A DNA stretch of 64,000 bases from Miltoncostaea sp050249835 (GTDB lineage Bacteria; Actinomycetota; Thermoleophilia; Miltoncostaeales; Miltoncostaeaceae), in assembly GCA_050249835.1 (NCBI GenBank), contig JBFWPT010000003.1, positions 1 to 64,000 of the forward strand, in the 5' to 3' direction. The notes beneath the pieces were generated by a model. That model made no database searches. It was not told the DNA's origin and saw only the letters and a list, made by a program, of their open reading frames with translations. Of the stretch, positions 43,478 through 50,704 are shown in pieces; the first letter of the stretch is position 1; every line of letters begins with the position of its first letter. The translations under genes were made by a program, and so were the position numbers.

Positions 43478-43977
43478 CGCCCGAGCCGGTGGTCGTGGAG
43501 AAGCGCAAGTGGGACGGGGCGCTCAGCGCCCGCTGGGGCGCCGTGGCCTGGCGCGAGGGCGACGCGGTCCACTGGTGGACCGCCGCGGGCACGCCGCGCA
43601 GCCACCCGCGGCGCGGGGAGGAGGAGACCCTCGCCCACGACGAGCACGCCGTGACGACCGGCGCGGGGTGGATCGCCACCGCCGTCCTCGGCGGGGACGG
43701 CCGGGTGCTGCGCTACGAGGTCGACGCCACCGCCGGGAGGGAGACCCTCGACGCCGGCGTGCTCGGGTTCACCGACATGGACCTGGACCTCATCGCCGAG
43801 GACGGGCGGGTCGCGGTGAAGGACCTCGCGCAGTTCGCCGCCCGCCGCGACGAGATGGGATACCCGGAGGCCGTGATGCGCACGGCCATGCACGGCCTCG
43901 ACGCGGCCCGGGCGCTGGAGGCCGCCGGGGCCTGGCCCTTCGACGGCTCGCTCGCCCGGAGGCCGGCCGGCCTCTAG
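43474..43977 (+). CDS. DUF402 family protein (FomD-like nucleotidyl hydrolase fold)
   Basis: 167 residues from GTG 43474, overlapping the DUF6328 stop by four bases. Motifs VVVEKRKWDGALSARWGAVA, EGDAVHWWTAAGT, GAGWIATAVL, RYEVDATAGRE, LGFTDMDLDLIAEDGRVAVK and EMGYPEAVM follow the DUF402 pattern. The Asp residues of FTDMDLDL are the likely metal ligands, as in FomD or nucleoside tri/diphosphatases. A phosphohydrolase role is inferred from the family. Confidence 0.75.
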   Translation: MTPEPVVVEKRKWDGALSARWGAVAWREGDAVHWWTAAGTPRSHPRRGEEETLAHDEHAVTTGAGWIATAVLGGDGRVLRYEVDATAGRETLDAGVLGFTDMDLDLIAEDGRVAVKDLAQFAARRDEMGYPEAVMRTAMHGLDAARALEAAGAWPFDGSLARRPAGL

Positions 43978-43981
43978 TCGG

Positions 43982-44350
43982 TCAGGCGCTCGTGCGGTCC
44001 AGGAGCTGGAGCAGGTCGTGCGCGGCCAGCTCCACCTCCTTGTGCCGCCACTCGGCGGCCCGGTAGACGCAGGCGATCAGGGCCGAGCGGTGCACACGCC
44101 GCAGGTCGCCGTAGACGAAGCCGTACCGCGCCTTCGTGCCATCGGCCGCGCCCTCGGTGAGCCCCAGGTGCCAGGCGGCGTAGTCGTCCCAGCCGTGGGA
44201 CTCCAGATACGCGTTCCCGGCGTCGGCGTCCGGCTGCACCCGCCCCCAGTCGCTGTCCAGCACGTACTGGCGGGACGCGATCCGCCCGCGCGCCCGGGCG
44301 ACCGCGTCCTCGTTGACCGCGTACCGCGCCGTGGCGGCATCATCGCGCAC
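43982..44350 (-). CDS. Conserved-looking soluble protein of unknown function
   Basis: 122 residues from GTG 44350. The first half (NEDAVARARGRIASRQYVLDSDWGRVQPDA) and second half (GWDDYAAWHLGLTEGAADGT, KARYGFVYGDLRRVHRSALI, HKEVELAAHDLLQLLD) read like a small alpha/beta protein seen in many actinobacteria, but I cannot name the family. Trp- and His-rich, with no signal or membrane segment. It converges with the DUF402 gene (4 bp between stops). Confidence 0.6.
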   Translation of the reverse strand: MRDDAATARYAVNEDAVARARGRIASRQYVLDSDWGRVQPDADAGNAYLESHGWDDYAAWHLGLTEGAADGTKARYGFVYGDLRRVHRSALIACVYRAAEWRHKEVELAAHDLLQLLDRTSA

Positions 44351-44372
44351 CCCCCGAGCGGGGGGACGCCGG

Positions 44373-45140
44373 TCAGGGCGCCTGGAACTCCACCGACCGC
44401 GTCGCCTGGAGGAGGGCGGTGGCCGTCTGGCCGAGGCGCGTGCCCTCGCCGAGCTCGATCGTCTGCATGAGCGCGTCCCGCGCGGCCTCGGTGCGGCCGC
44501 GGTAGAGCTCGACCCAGGCCAGGTTGAACCGCACGAGCTGGTCCTGCGGCCGATCTGCTGCGAGCTCCTCGAGGGCCGACGCCGCGGCCTCGAAGTCGCC
44601 GCCCGCCACGACCGGGTTCACGGCGACGCCGACCCGGGCCGCGACGTTGCCCGGGTCCCGCTCCAGCGCCTGCTGGAACGCGAAGTCGGCGCTCTGGGCG
44701 TCCCCGATCACCTGCATGACGGATCCGAGCTCCACCAGCCGGGCGGCGTCGCCGCCTCCCGCCATGGCGCGGCCGCGCAGGATCTCGGCCTGTTCCATCG
44801 GGGCGAGGCCCGCGACGTCGTCCGCCAGCCGGTGGCCGAGGACCATGGCGTAGGGCGGCAACGTGACGGCGTCGCCCTGCGCGGCCGGGGCGTCGGCGGG
44901 CGGGGTCTCCGCGCCGGCGCCGGCCTCGCCGGAGGCGGGGGCCTCGGACACCTCGGCCGGGGCCGACGGCTGCGCCGCGTCCCGCTCGCCGGCGCCCACG
45001 GGCTGGTCCATGAGCCCGGCCAGGCCGAGCGCCCCGGCGGTCAGGGCGACCCAGACGCCGGCGATGACGGCGACCCTGCGGCCCGGGGGACGGCGGAAGC
45101 GCGAGGTGCGCGCGTCGGGCGCGACGCCCTCCGTGCTCAT
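44373..45140 (-). CDS. Membrane-anchored TPR-like protein
   Basis: 255 residues from ATG 45140 (GAGGCG upstream; a GTG at 45149 is possible). A basic N-terminus is followed by one membrane helix (VAVIAGVWVALTAGALGLAGL, ~26-46) and an Ala/Pro/Glu-rich linker. Tetratricopeptide-like helices then occupy ~130-250: ADFAFQQALERDPGNVAARV, FEAAASALEELAADRPQDQL and FNLAWVELYRGRTEAARDAL. TPRs mediate protein contacts. An envelope scaffold role is likely, with partner unknown. It is divergent from the XRE-cupin regulator. Confidence 0.65.
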   Translation of the reverse strand: MSTEGVAPDARTSRFRRPPGRRVAVIAGVWVALTAGALGLAGLMDQPVGAGERDAAQPSAPAEVSEAPASGEAGAGAETPPADAPAAQGDAVTLPPYAMVLGHRLADDVAGLAPMEQAEILRGRAMAGGGDAARLVELGSVMQVIGDAQSADFAFQQALERDPGNVAARVGVAVNPVVAGGDFEAAASALEELAADRPQDQLVRFNLAWVELYRGRTEAARDALMQTIELGEGTRLGQTATALLQATRSVEFQAP

Positions 45141-45209
45141 CGTCCGCACGCCTCTGATACAACGGGCCGGTCGCCGGGACGGCGACGGGCCGAAGACGAT
45201 GAGGAGAGC

Positions 45210-45809
45210 GTGGACGACGGCGACCTGAAGCTGCGCCTCCGGACCCTGGGCGAGACCCTGCGGGCCACCCGGATCGAGCGCGGCCTGTCACTCGGCGACG
45301 TCGCCGAGGGCACCGATCTCTCCACGTCGTTCCTGTCCCTGGTCGAGAACGGGCGCAGCGACATCAGCACGGGCCGCCTCTTCCGGGTCGCCCGCTTCCT
45401 CGGCGTCGGCCTCGGGGAGTTGCTCGACGCCTTCCCGGCCGACGAGGTCACGGTCGCCCGGGCGTCGGACCGCGGCCCGGGCCTGCCGCTGGGCGACGGC
45501 GGGAGGGCCTTCCCGCTCGCCGGGGACACGGACGACCTCACCATGGCGCCGGTCCTGTGCGAGTACGAGCCCGGGGCCGTCGTCGCGGGCGGCAGCCGGT
45601 CGGACGCCGTCCAGCACGTGGTGTTCGTGGTGTCCGGCGAGATCGAGATCACGCAGCGGGGCGAGGACCCGCTGCTCCTCTCCCGGGGCGACTCGGCGTA
45701 CTTCCGCTCCGAGCACGAGTGCGTGCTGCGGAACCCGTCGCTCGACGCGCCCGCGTCGATCCTCTGGGTCTCCAGCCCCCCGGCGCCGGACGGGCCCGTC
45801 CGCCCGTAA
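45210..45809 (+). CDS. XRE-family regulator with C-terminal cupin domain
   Basis: 199 residues from GTG 45210 with GAGGAGAG directly upstream. An N-terminal helix-turn-helix (LGETLRATRIERGLSLGDVA, STSFLSLVENGRSDISTGRL, VARFLGVGLGELLD) is followed at ~100-195 by a cupin barrel (VVFVVSGEIEITQRGEDPLL, LSRGDSAYFRSEHECVLRNP). XRE-cupin proteins sense a small ligand and control metabolic or stress genes. It is divergent from the TPR gene, likely one of its targets. The stop codon lies in the loop of a 16-bp terminator hairpin. Confidence 0.85.
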   Translation: MDDGDLKLRLRTLGETLRATRIERGLSLGDVAEGTDLSTSFLSLVENGRSDISTGRLFRVARFLGVGLGELLDAFPADEVTVARASDRGPGLPLGDGGRAFPLAGDTDDLTMAPVLCEYEPGAVVAGGSRSDAVQHVVFVVSGEIEITQRGEDPLLLSRGDSAYFRSEHECVLRNPSLDAPASILWVSSPPAPDGPVRP

Positions 45810-45830
45810 CAGTTCGGGCCCGTCCGGCGC
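45783..45830. terminator. Bidirectional terminator with 16-bp perfect stem
   Basis: GCGCCGGACGGGCCCG (45783-45798) pairs perfectly with CGGGCCCGTCCGGCGC (45815-45830) across a 16-nt loop that contains the XRE-cupin stop codon. It lies between convergent genes, so it can end both transcripts. Confidence 0.75.
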
Positions 45831-45845
45831 ACGCGGTCCTCCCGC

Positions 45846-46709
45846 CTACCGGAAGGTGATGGTCGCGGAGTTGGCCTCGCCGCGCGTCTTGGTGGCGAGG
45901 AGGGTGACCCGGTACCTGCCGGCCTTGCCGACCTTCACCGTCGCCTTGCCGGAGGCGGGGACGCGGAACTGCTTCACCTGCTTCCACCGGAAGGTGTTGG
46001 TGTTGAAGGACTCGACCTTAGCCTTGCCGCCCGCCTTCGGGGTGACGGTGATGGTGAGCGTGTTCTTGACGCCGGGCTTCTTCTTGGCGACCAGCTTCGG
46101 CGCGACGGCGATCGGGAGCGTCGGGCTCACCCCCGCGTCGATGCGCGCGCGCAGCTCGGCGCTGGCGGTCATCTTCCCGAGCGGGATGGTGTAGGTGCCG
46201 CCGGCGGCGATGGCGCCCGCGGCGATCTGCGTCCACGTGGTGCCGCTGAGCCGCTCGAGGTAGACCGGGGTGCCGGGCACGCCGCCGGGCACGGTGCCGC
46301 GCACCGTGGCGGCCTTGCCGACGAGGACCTTCTTCGGTCCCTGCAGGGTCAGCGTCGAGACGACGAGCGACCCCCGCATGAAGGTGTGGAGGTTGCAGTG
46401 GAACGTGTAGGTGCCGGCGCCCGCAGGGGCGGTGAGCTCGAAGGTCTGGTTCTTGTTCAGGTTCGGGGAGGCGAACGCGCCCGTGTCCGAGATGACGTTG
46501 TGGACGTTCACGCCGGTGTTCCGGAACGTGACCTTCTGCCCGGGCGCCACGACCATCTCGGCCGGGTTGTAGACCTGGTCCGTGATCGTGACCTCGTGCG
46601 CCCCGTGGGCCCCGCCGCCGGGGTGGTGCATCTGGCCGACGATGGGGGTCGCGGCGGCGAGGGCCGCCGCCGTGGTGATGGTCGTTGCGACGATGGTGCG
46701 AGTGGTCAT
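45846..46709 (-). CDS. Secreted cupredoxin-domain protein
   Basis: 287 residues from ATG 46709, overlapping the multicopper oxidase stop by ATGA. The signal sequence is followed by a His-rich start (GQMHHPGGGAHGAHEVTI). A plastocyanin-like domain (~38-120) has all type-1 copper ligands: His70 (NVHNVI), Cys105, His108 and Met111 (HCNLHTFMRG). The remaining ~165 residues are Ig-like modules (GKAATVRGTVPG, KVGKAGRYRVTLLATKTRG). It probably shuttles electrons to or from the co-translated multicopper oxidase at the cell surface. Confidence 0.85.
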   Translation of the reverse strand: MTTRTIVATTITTAAALAAATPIVGQMHHPGGGAHGAHEVTITDQVYNPAEMVVAPGQKVTFRNTGVNVHNVISDTGAFASPNLNKNQTFELTAPAGAGTYTFHCNLHTFMRGSLVVSTLTLQGPKKVLVGKAATVRGTVPGGVPGTPVYLERLSGTTWTQIAAGAIAAGGTYTIPLGKMTASAELRARIDAGVSPTLPIAVAPKLVAKKKPGVKNTLTITVTPKAGGKAKVESFNTNTFRWKQVKQFRVPASGKATVKVGKAGRYRVTLLATKTRGEANSATITFR

Positions 46710-47665
46710 CTGGTCACCTTGTAGAGGCCGATCATCCCGTTCATCTGGTGCGACTCGACGTGGCAGTGGACGAACCACGTGCCGGGCGCGTCCTCCTTCC
46801 AGCGGATCGTGAAGGAGCTGCCGGGGCCGAGGTCCTGGTTGTCGATGGGCACGCCGGCGTGGTTGCGCCAGCGGTGCCCGTGCGCGTGGAAGGTGTGGAA
46901 CAGCTCGCCCATGGCGATGACGTTCCACTCCACCGTCTCGCCGACCTTGGCCTGGAACGTCGGCGTGTTGCCGATGAACGCGCGGCCGTTGATCGTGTTG
47001 AACCCGAGGTGCTCGGAGAAGGCGACCGTGAAGCGGCGGTCGGCCTTCTTCTCCTTCTTCTTGTAGATCCGCACCACGCCGTAGAGCCCCTGCGGGATGC
47101 TCTCGTGCATGGTCGAGGAGTGGTCGTGGTACGGCCAGGTGCCGTAGCTCATCGGCCCCGCCTCGAGCCGGTACGTGAAGGACTTGCCGACCGGCACGTT
47201 CCCGCCCCGCCCGCTGATCTGCGGGATGAAGGCGCCGTCGCTGTCGGGCTTGTACGAGAAGGCGTGGAAGTGCATCGAGTGCGGCTTGCGGTGCACCCGG
47301 TCCTCGTTCTTGAAGTGGACGAGGACGGTGTCGCCGACCCGGGCCTCGATGAGCGGCCCGGGGATGCCGTCGTTGTCGCCCACGGCCGACCGGTTGGGCA
47401 GGCGCTTCTTCCAGCCCCGGGTGTAGGCGCGGTAGACGACGGCGTCGAACCGGCGGGTGGCCAGCTCGATCGGGCGGTTCTGGTGCAGGGCGTCCACGCC
47501 GTTCGGCGCGACGTCCCACTTCACGTTCTCCGCCTTGATCCAGTAGTGGACGACGGCGGCGTCGGCGGTCGACGCGTGCGTCCCGGCGGCCGCGCCGATG
47601 GCGATCGGGGCGGCGGCGAGGGCCGCGAGGCGGCGGATGCGGCGGCGGGTGCGGAGTCTCTTCAC
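46706..47665 (-). CDS. Two-domain multicopper oxidase
   Basis: 319 residues from ATG 47665. An Arg-rich start followed by a hydrophobic Ala stretch resembles an export (possibly Tat-type RRxx) signal. The copper ligands are complete: HSMHFH (129-134), YHDHS (179-183), HTFHAHGH (257-264) and HCHVESHQMNGM (300-311), giving the type-1 Cys301 and the trinuclear centre. At ~320 aa with two cupredoxin domains it is a small laccase/2dMCO that would work as a trimer. It is translationally coupled to the cupredoxin. Likely substrates are metal ions or phenolics; nitrite reduction is less likely with a full type-2/3 set. Confidence 0.85.
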   Translation of the reverse strand: MKRLRTRRRIRRLAALAAAPIAIGAAAGTHASTADAAVVHYWIKAENVKWDVAPNGVDALHQNRPIELATRRFDAVVYRAYTRGWKKRLPNRSAVGDNDGIPGPLIEARVGDTVLVHFKNEDRVHRKPHSMHFHAFSYKPDSDGAFIPQISGRGGNVPVGKSFTYRLEAGPMSYGTWPYHDHSSTMHESIPQGLYGVVRIYKKKEKKADRRFTVAFSEHLGFNTINGRAFIGNTPTFQAKVGETVEWNVIAMGELFHTFHAHGHRWRNHAGVPIDNQDLGPGSSFTIRWKEDAPGTWFVHCHVESHQMNGMIGLYKVTR

Positions 47666-48198
47666 AGGCGGTCGGTGCGGTCGTGGTGGGGCGCGCGGCG
47701 GGCGGCACGGGACCGCCGTCGCACCTCGTCACGGGTGTGACGTGGGTCCGGATCATTCTGGAAGCATCCGGGCGGTGGCAATGACCTCGTGGGATGGATC
47801 GGCATTTGCCGATCCACCATTGCCATGGGGATCTGACGGCATCGGCGTCCCCCGTCCGGGGGGTCCGTGGCCCGGCCCGGACGTCCAGAAAAATGGGCGA
47901 CGTGCCGAATATCGGAACGATGGTCAGCCGAACATCGGACCGTGATCCCGGTCGGGGAGCGGCATCCGGGGGCCGGCCGGCCCGCCGGCGTGGGTGTGTC
48001 AAGACCACAACGCAAATATTCGGACTAATCCGATCGGCGACCAGGAGGGGGTGCCCGAAGCCCCTTTAATCATCGAAAGCCCCTGCACGAGCGCGATCGG
48101 CTGATCCAGAAAACTGGAGACACGTCTTGCGGCGAACGTTAAGGCCGCGTTAGCGTGCCGCCCCGTTCGTCACGTTCTTCACAAAGGGGGTGCGCGCG
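47666..48198. promoter_or_regulatory. Divergent promoter region with nested palindrome (47776-47825)
   Basis: This 533-bp gap separates the multicopper oxidase from the CxxCH protein and is less GC-rich than the genes. TGGATCGGC-ATTT-GCCGATCCA (47795-47816) is a perfect hairpin, nested in TGGCAATG (47776-47783) and CATTGCCA (47818-47825). Further ATCGG/CCGAT-type repeats follow at about 47918-47940 and 48019-48036. TTAGCGTGCCGCC at 48150 resembles TTAGCGTCGCGCC before pstS and may be a -10 region. No gene was seen. Confidence 0.45.
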
Positions 48199-50313
48199 TT
48201 GAAACGCAGAGTGACCGCAGCGCTCGTCGCGGCGTCCGTCGCGGCGGCAGGGGCGTTCGCGGTGACCGCCTTCACGGGACAGGGGGTCGCGCAGAAGGCG
48301 CCACCCCCGGACTGGATCGAAGGCACCGTCACCGGACAGGACGGCAAGCCCGAGGCCGGCGTCTGGGTCATCGCCGAGGCGCGGCTGCCCAACACGATCA
48401 AGGGCGGCCCGTCGAAGACGAAGGCCTACCGCAAGATCGTCGCGACGGATGGCCAGGGCCGCTTCGTGCTGCCCACGCTCATCAAGAACACGACCTACCG
48501 CGTCTGGGTGCGCGGTTATGGCCTGCGCGACTCGAAGAAGGTCGCCGCCAAGCCGGGCGCCGAGCTCGACCTGCGGGCGCGTGACGCCCGCACCAAGGTC
48601 GAGGCGGCGAAGATCTACCCGTCCAACTACTGGCTGTCGCTGTTCCGGCCGCCGGCCGACACGACGACGCTCCCGGGCAACCGCCCGAAGAACGTCTGGA
48701 TGGGCGACTTCAAGCTCTCCTGCATGCTGTGCCACCAGATCGGCTCCAAGCCGGTCCGGCGGCTCGTGACCCGCGAGGCCTACGACCACGGCACCAAGAA
48801 GGCCCGCAACATGTACTCGCCCACGGTCGGCCTGGGCCGCGACGCCCTGCTGGATGCGCTGGCCGACTGGAGCACCCGGATCTCGAAGGGCGAGACCCCG
48901 GTGCAGCCGCCGCGCCCCTCGGGCCGCGAGCGGAACATGGTGATCACGCAGTGGAGCTGGGGCGACAAGTGGACCTACGCCCACGACGAGATCGCCACGG
49001 ACAAGCGCAAGCCGACCCTCAACGCCTACGGGCGCGTGTGGGGCGTGGACATCGGCAACGACTACCTGCTGTGGGTGGACCCGAAGACCAACAAGACGGG
49101 CCGCATCAAGGTGCCGACCCGTGACGGGTTCAACACCCCGTGGTGCGACCAGACGTCGCGTACCGGCGGTCCGCCGTCCGGCTTCGGGACGCTCGGGTGC
49201 CCGGCCGTGGACCAGGGTGGCAACACCCCGTACCAGGGCCTCTACAACAACCCGGCGAACCCCCACAACCCGATGATGGACGACAAGGGCCGCATCTGGA
49301 TGACCACCCAGATCCGGCGGCAGCACGCGGAGGACCTCCCCGCCTGGTGCAAGCGCGACGCCTTCACGGCCAACCGCGCCGGCGTCCACCGTCAGCTCGG
49401 GTACTACGACCCGGCGAAGAAGCACTGGGAGCTGATCGACACGTGCTTCGCCACGCACCACCTGTACTTCGACAAGAACGGCGTGCTCTGGTTCAGCAAC
49501 GACAGCCAGGTCATCGGCTGGTTCGACCCCTCGAAGTACGTCGAGGGCCGGCCCGAGACGGCCGGTGACGCGCAGGGCTGGTCGCGTCGCATCGTGGACA
49601 CCAACGGCGACGGCGTCGGGGACACCCCCGCCACCGGCTCCTACGGTGTCATCCCGAACGACGTGGACGGCAGCGTCTGGTCGGCGTCGCCCGGTGGCGG
49701 CGTGCAGGGCAACGTCCAGGGCAGCCGCGGCAACATCCAGCGCTACGACCCGGCGACGGGCAAGCACGAGTCCTACCGCGCGCCGCTCCCCGGTCACGGG
49801 CCCCGCGGCATCGACGTCGACTCGAAGGGGATGGTCTGGGTCGGCCTCGCCGGCGGTGGGCACCTCGCCAGCTTCGACCGCTCCAAGTGCACGCAGACCT
49901 GGGGCAACGGCGACCAGTGCGCCGAGGGCTGGACGTACTACAAGAGCCCCGGTCCGGGCGTCGACCTCGGCCCCGGTGCCGAGAACGACAACTCCGCCGA
50001 CATGCACTACTACGTGTGGGTGGACAAGTTCAACACCCTCGGGGCGGGCAAGGACGCGGTCGTCCTCTGCGGCACCAACTCCGACTCCCTGCTGGTGTTC
50101 GACCAGAAGACCAAGAAGTTCACGACGATCCGCATCCCGTACCCGCTCAACGCGTACATGCGCGGGCTGGACGGCCGGATCGACGACCCCAAGGCCGGCT
50201 GGAAGGGCCGGGGTCTGTGGATGAACGAGGGTCTCGACCCCGTCCTCCACAACGAGGTGCAGCACGGCTGGGTCGGCCACATCCAGATGCGGCCGAACCC
50301 GCTCGCCAAGTAA
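48199..50313 (+). CDS. Exported beta-propeller protein with CxxCH heme-c motif
   Basis: 704 residues from TTG 48199, chosen because AAAGGGGG lies 8-9 bases upstream (GTG 48190 overlaps it). The signal peptide ends near residue 30. A carboxypeptidase-regulatory-like domain (~38-125: GTVTGQDGKPEAGVWVIAEA) is followed by CMLCH (175-179), a c-type heme-binding motif, with MxxG nearby. From ~240 to the end there are propeller repeats (WGVDIGNDYLLWVDPKTNKT, DDKGRIWMTTQ, YFDKNGVLWFSND, DVDGSVWSAS, DSKGMVWVGLAGG, LLVFDQKTKKFTTI) like virginiamycin-B-lyase-type proteins. It is probably a periplasm-side electron-transfer or binding protein linked to the divergent copper oxidase. The substrate is unknown. 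Confidence 0.75.
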   Translation: MKRRVTAALVAASVAAAGAFAVTAFTGQGVAQKAPPPDWIEGTVTGQDGKPEAGVWVIAEARLPNTIKGGPSKTKAYRKIVATDGQGRFVLPTLIKNTTYRVWVRGYGLRDSKKVAAKPGAELDLRARDARTKVEAAKIYPSNYWLSLFRPPADTTTLPGNRPKNVWMGDFKLSCMLCHQIGSKPVRRLVTREAYDHGTKKARNMYSPTVGLGRDALLDALADWSTRISKGETPVQPPRPSGRERNMVITQWSWGDKWTYAHDEIATDKRKPTLNAYGRVWGVDIGNDYLLWVDPKTNKTGRIKVPTRDGFNTPWCDQTSRTGGPPSGFGTLGCPAVDQGGNTPYQGLYNNPANPHNPMMDDKGRIWMTTQIRRQHAEDLPAWCKRDAFTANRAGVHRQLGYYDPAKKHWELIDTCFATHHLYFDKNGVLWFSNDSQVIGWFDPSKYVEGRPETAGDAQGWSRRIVDTNGDGVGDTPATGSYGVIPNDVDGSVWSASPGGGVQGNVQGSRGNIQRYDPATGKHESYRAPLPGHGPRGIDVDSKGMVWVGLAGGGHLASFDRSKCTQTWGNGDQCAEGWTYYKSPGPGVDLGPGAENDNSADMHYYVWVDKFNTLGAGKDAVVLCGTNSDSLLVFDQKTKKFTTIRIPYPLNAYMRGLDGRIDDPKAGWKGRGLWMNEGLDPVLHNEVQHGWVGHIQMRPNPLAK

Positions 50314-50328
50314 ACCCCGACGGTGGCT

Positions 50329-50358
50329 CCCTGCCCTCCGGTCCCCCGGAGGGCAGGG
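50329..50358 (+). terminator. Terminator hairpin with 13-bp perfect stem
   Basis: CCCTGCCCTCCGG (50329-50341) and CCGGAGGGCAGGG (50346-50358) pair perfectly with a TCCC loop, 15 bp after the stop of the CxxCH protein. The next gene starts 31 bp later. Confidence 0.75.
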
Positions 50359-50389
50359 ACGCCCCACTGCCACCGGAGGTCCTCCCGAC

Positions 50390-50686
50390 ATGACCACGGC
50401 ACTCGGCACCACCACCCTGAGGCACCCCGGTGACGGCGCCCACAGCCTGATCGCCGCGCTCCGCGCGCGGGCCGACGAGATCCGCCGCGAGGAACTGGCG
50501 CGGCTGGAGGGGCGCTGGGACGGGTTCGGCCCGGCCGACCTGCGCCTGGAGAGCCTCACCCGCGGCATCGTGGAGGCGCTCCTGCGCGAGCCCACCGCCC
50601 GCCTGCGGGCCGAGGCCGGGCACCCGGACATCGAGAGCGCGCGCTTCCTGTTCGCGCTCGACGCCCTGGACGACGCGGCGGCCTGA
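50390..50686 (+). CDS. Small stand-alone protein resembling the glutamyl-tRNA reductase dimerisation domain
   Basis: 98 residues from ATG 50390 with CGGAGG upstream. The core IAALRARADEIRREELARLE, then FGPADLRLESLTRGIVEALL and EPTARLRAEAGHPD, closely follows the C-terminal dimerisation helices of HemA (ADxIRxxELxR...LTxxIVxKLLHxPTxxLR). No catalytic or NADPH domain is present, so this is not a reductase. It may form a helical dimer or modulate HemA. Its place after the heme-c-motif gene hints at a heme-related role, which is inference. Confidence 0.6.
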   Translation: MTTALGTTTLRHPGDGAHSLIAALRARADEIRREELARLEGRWDGFGPADLRLESLTRGIVEALLREPTARLRAEAGHPDIESARFLFALDALDDAAA

Positions 50687-50704
50687 CGGCGCCGCCGGGG
50701 CCGG

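Noticed and set aside
46706..47665. Copper nitrite reductase (NirK) reading of the two-domain oxidase
   Set aside because: The HSMHFH/YHDH/HTFHAHGH/HCH set supplies a full trinuclear site as in laccase-type two-domain oxidases, not the single type-2 site of NirK.
48139..50631. 830-residue minus-strand frame opposite the CxxCH propeller gene
   Set aside because: Shadow frame; the plus strand has signal peptide, CMLCH and propeller repeats.
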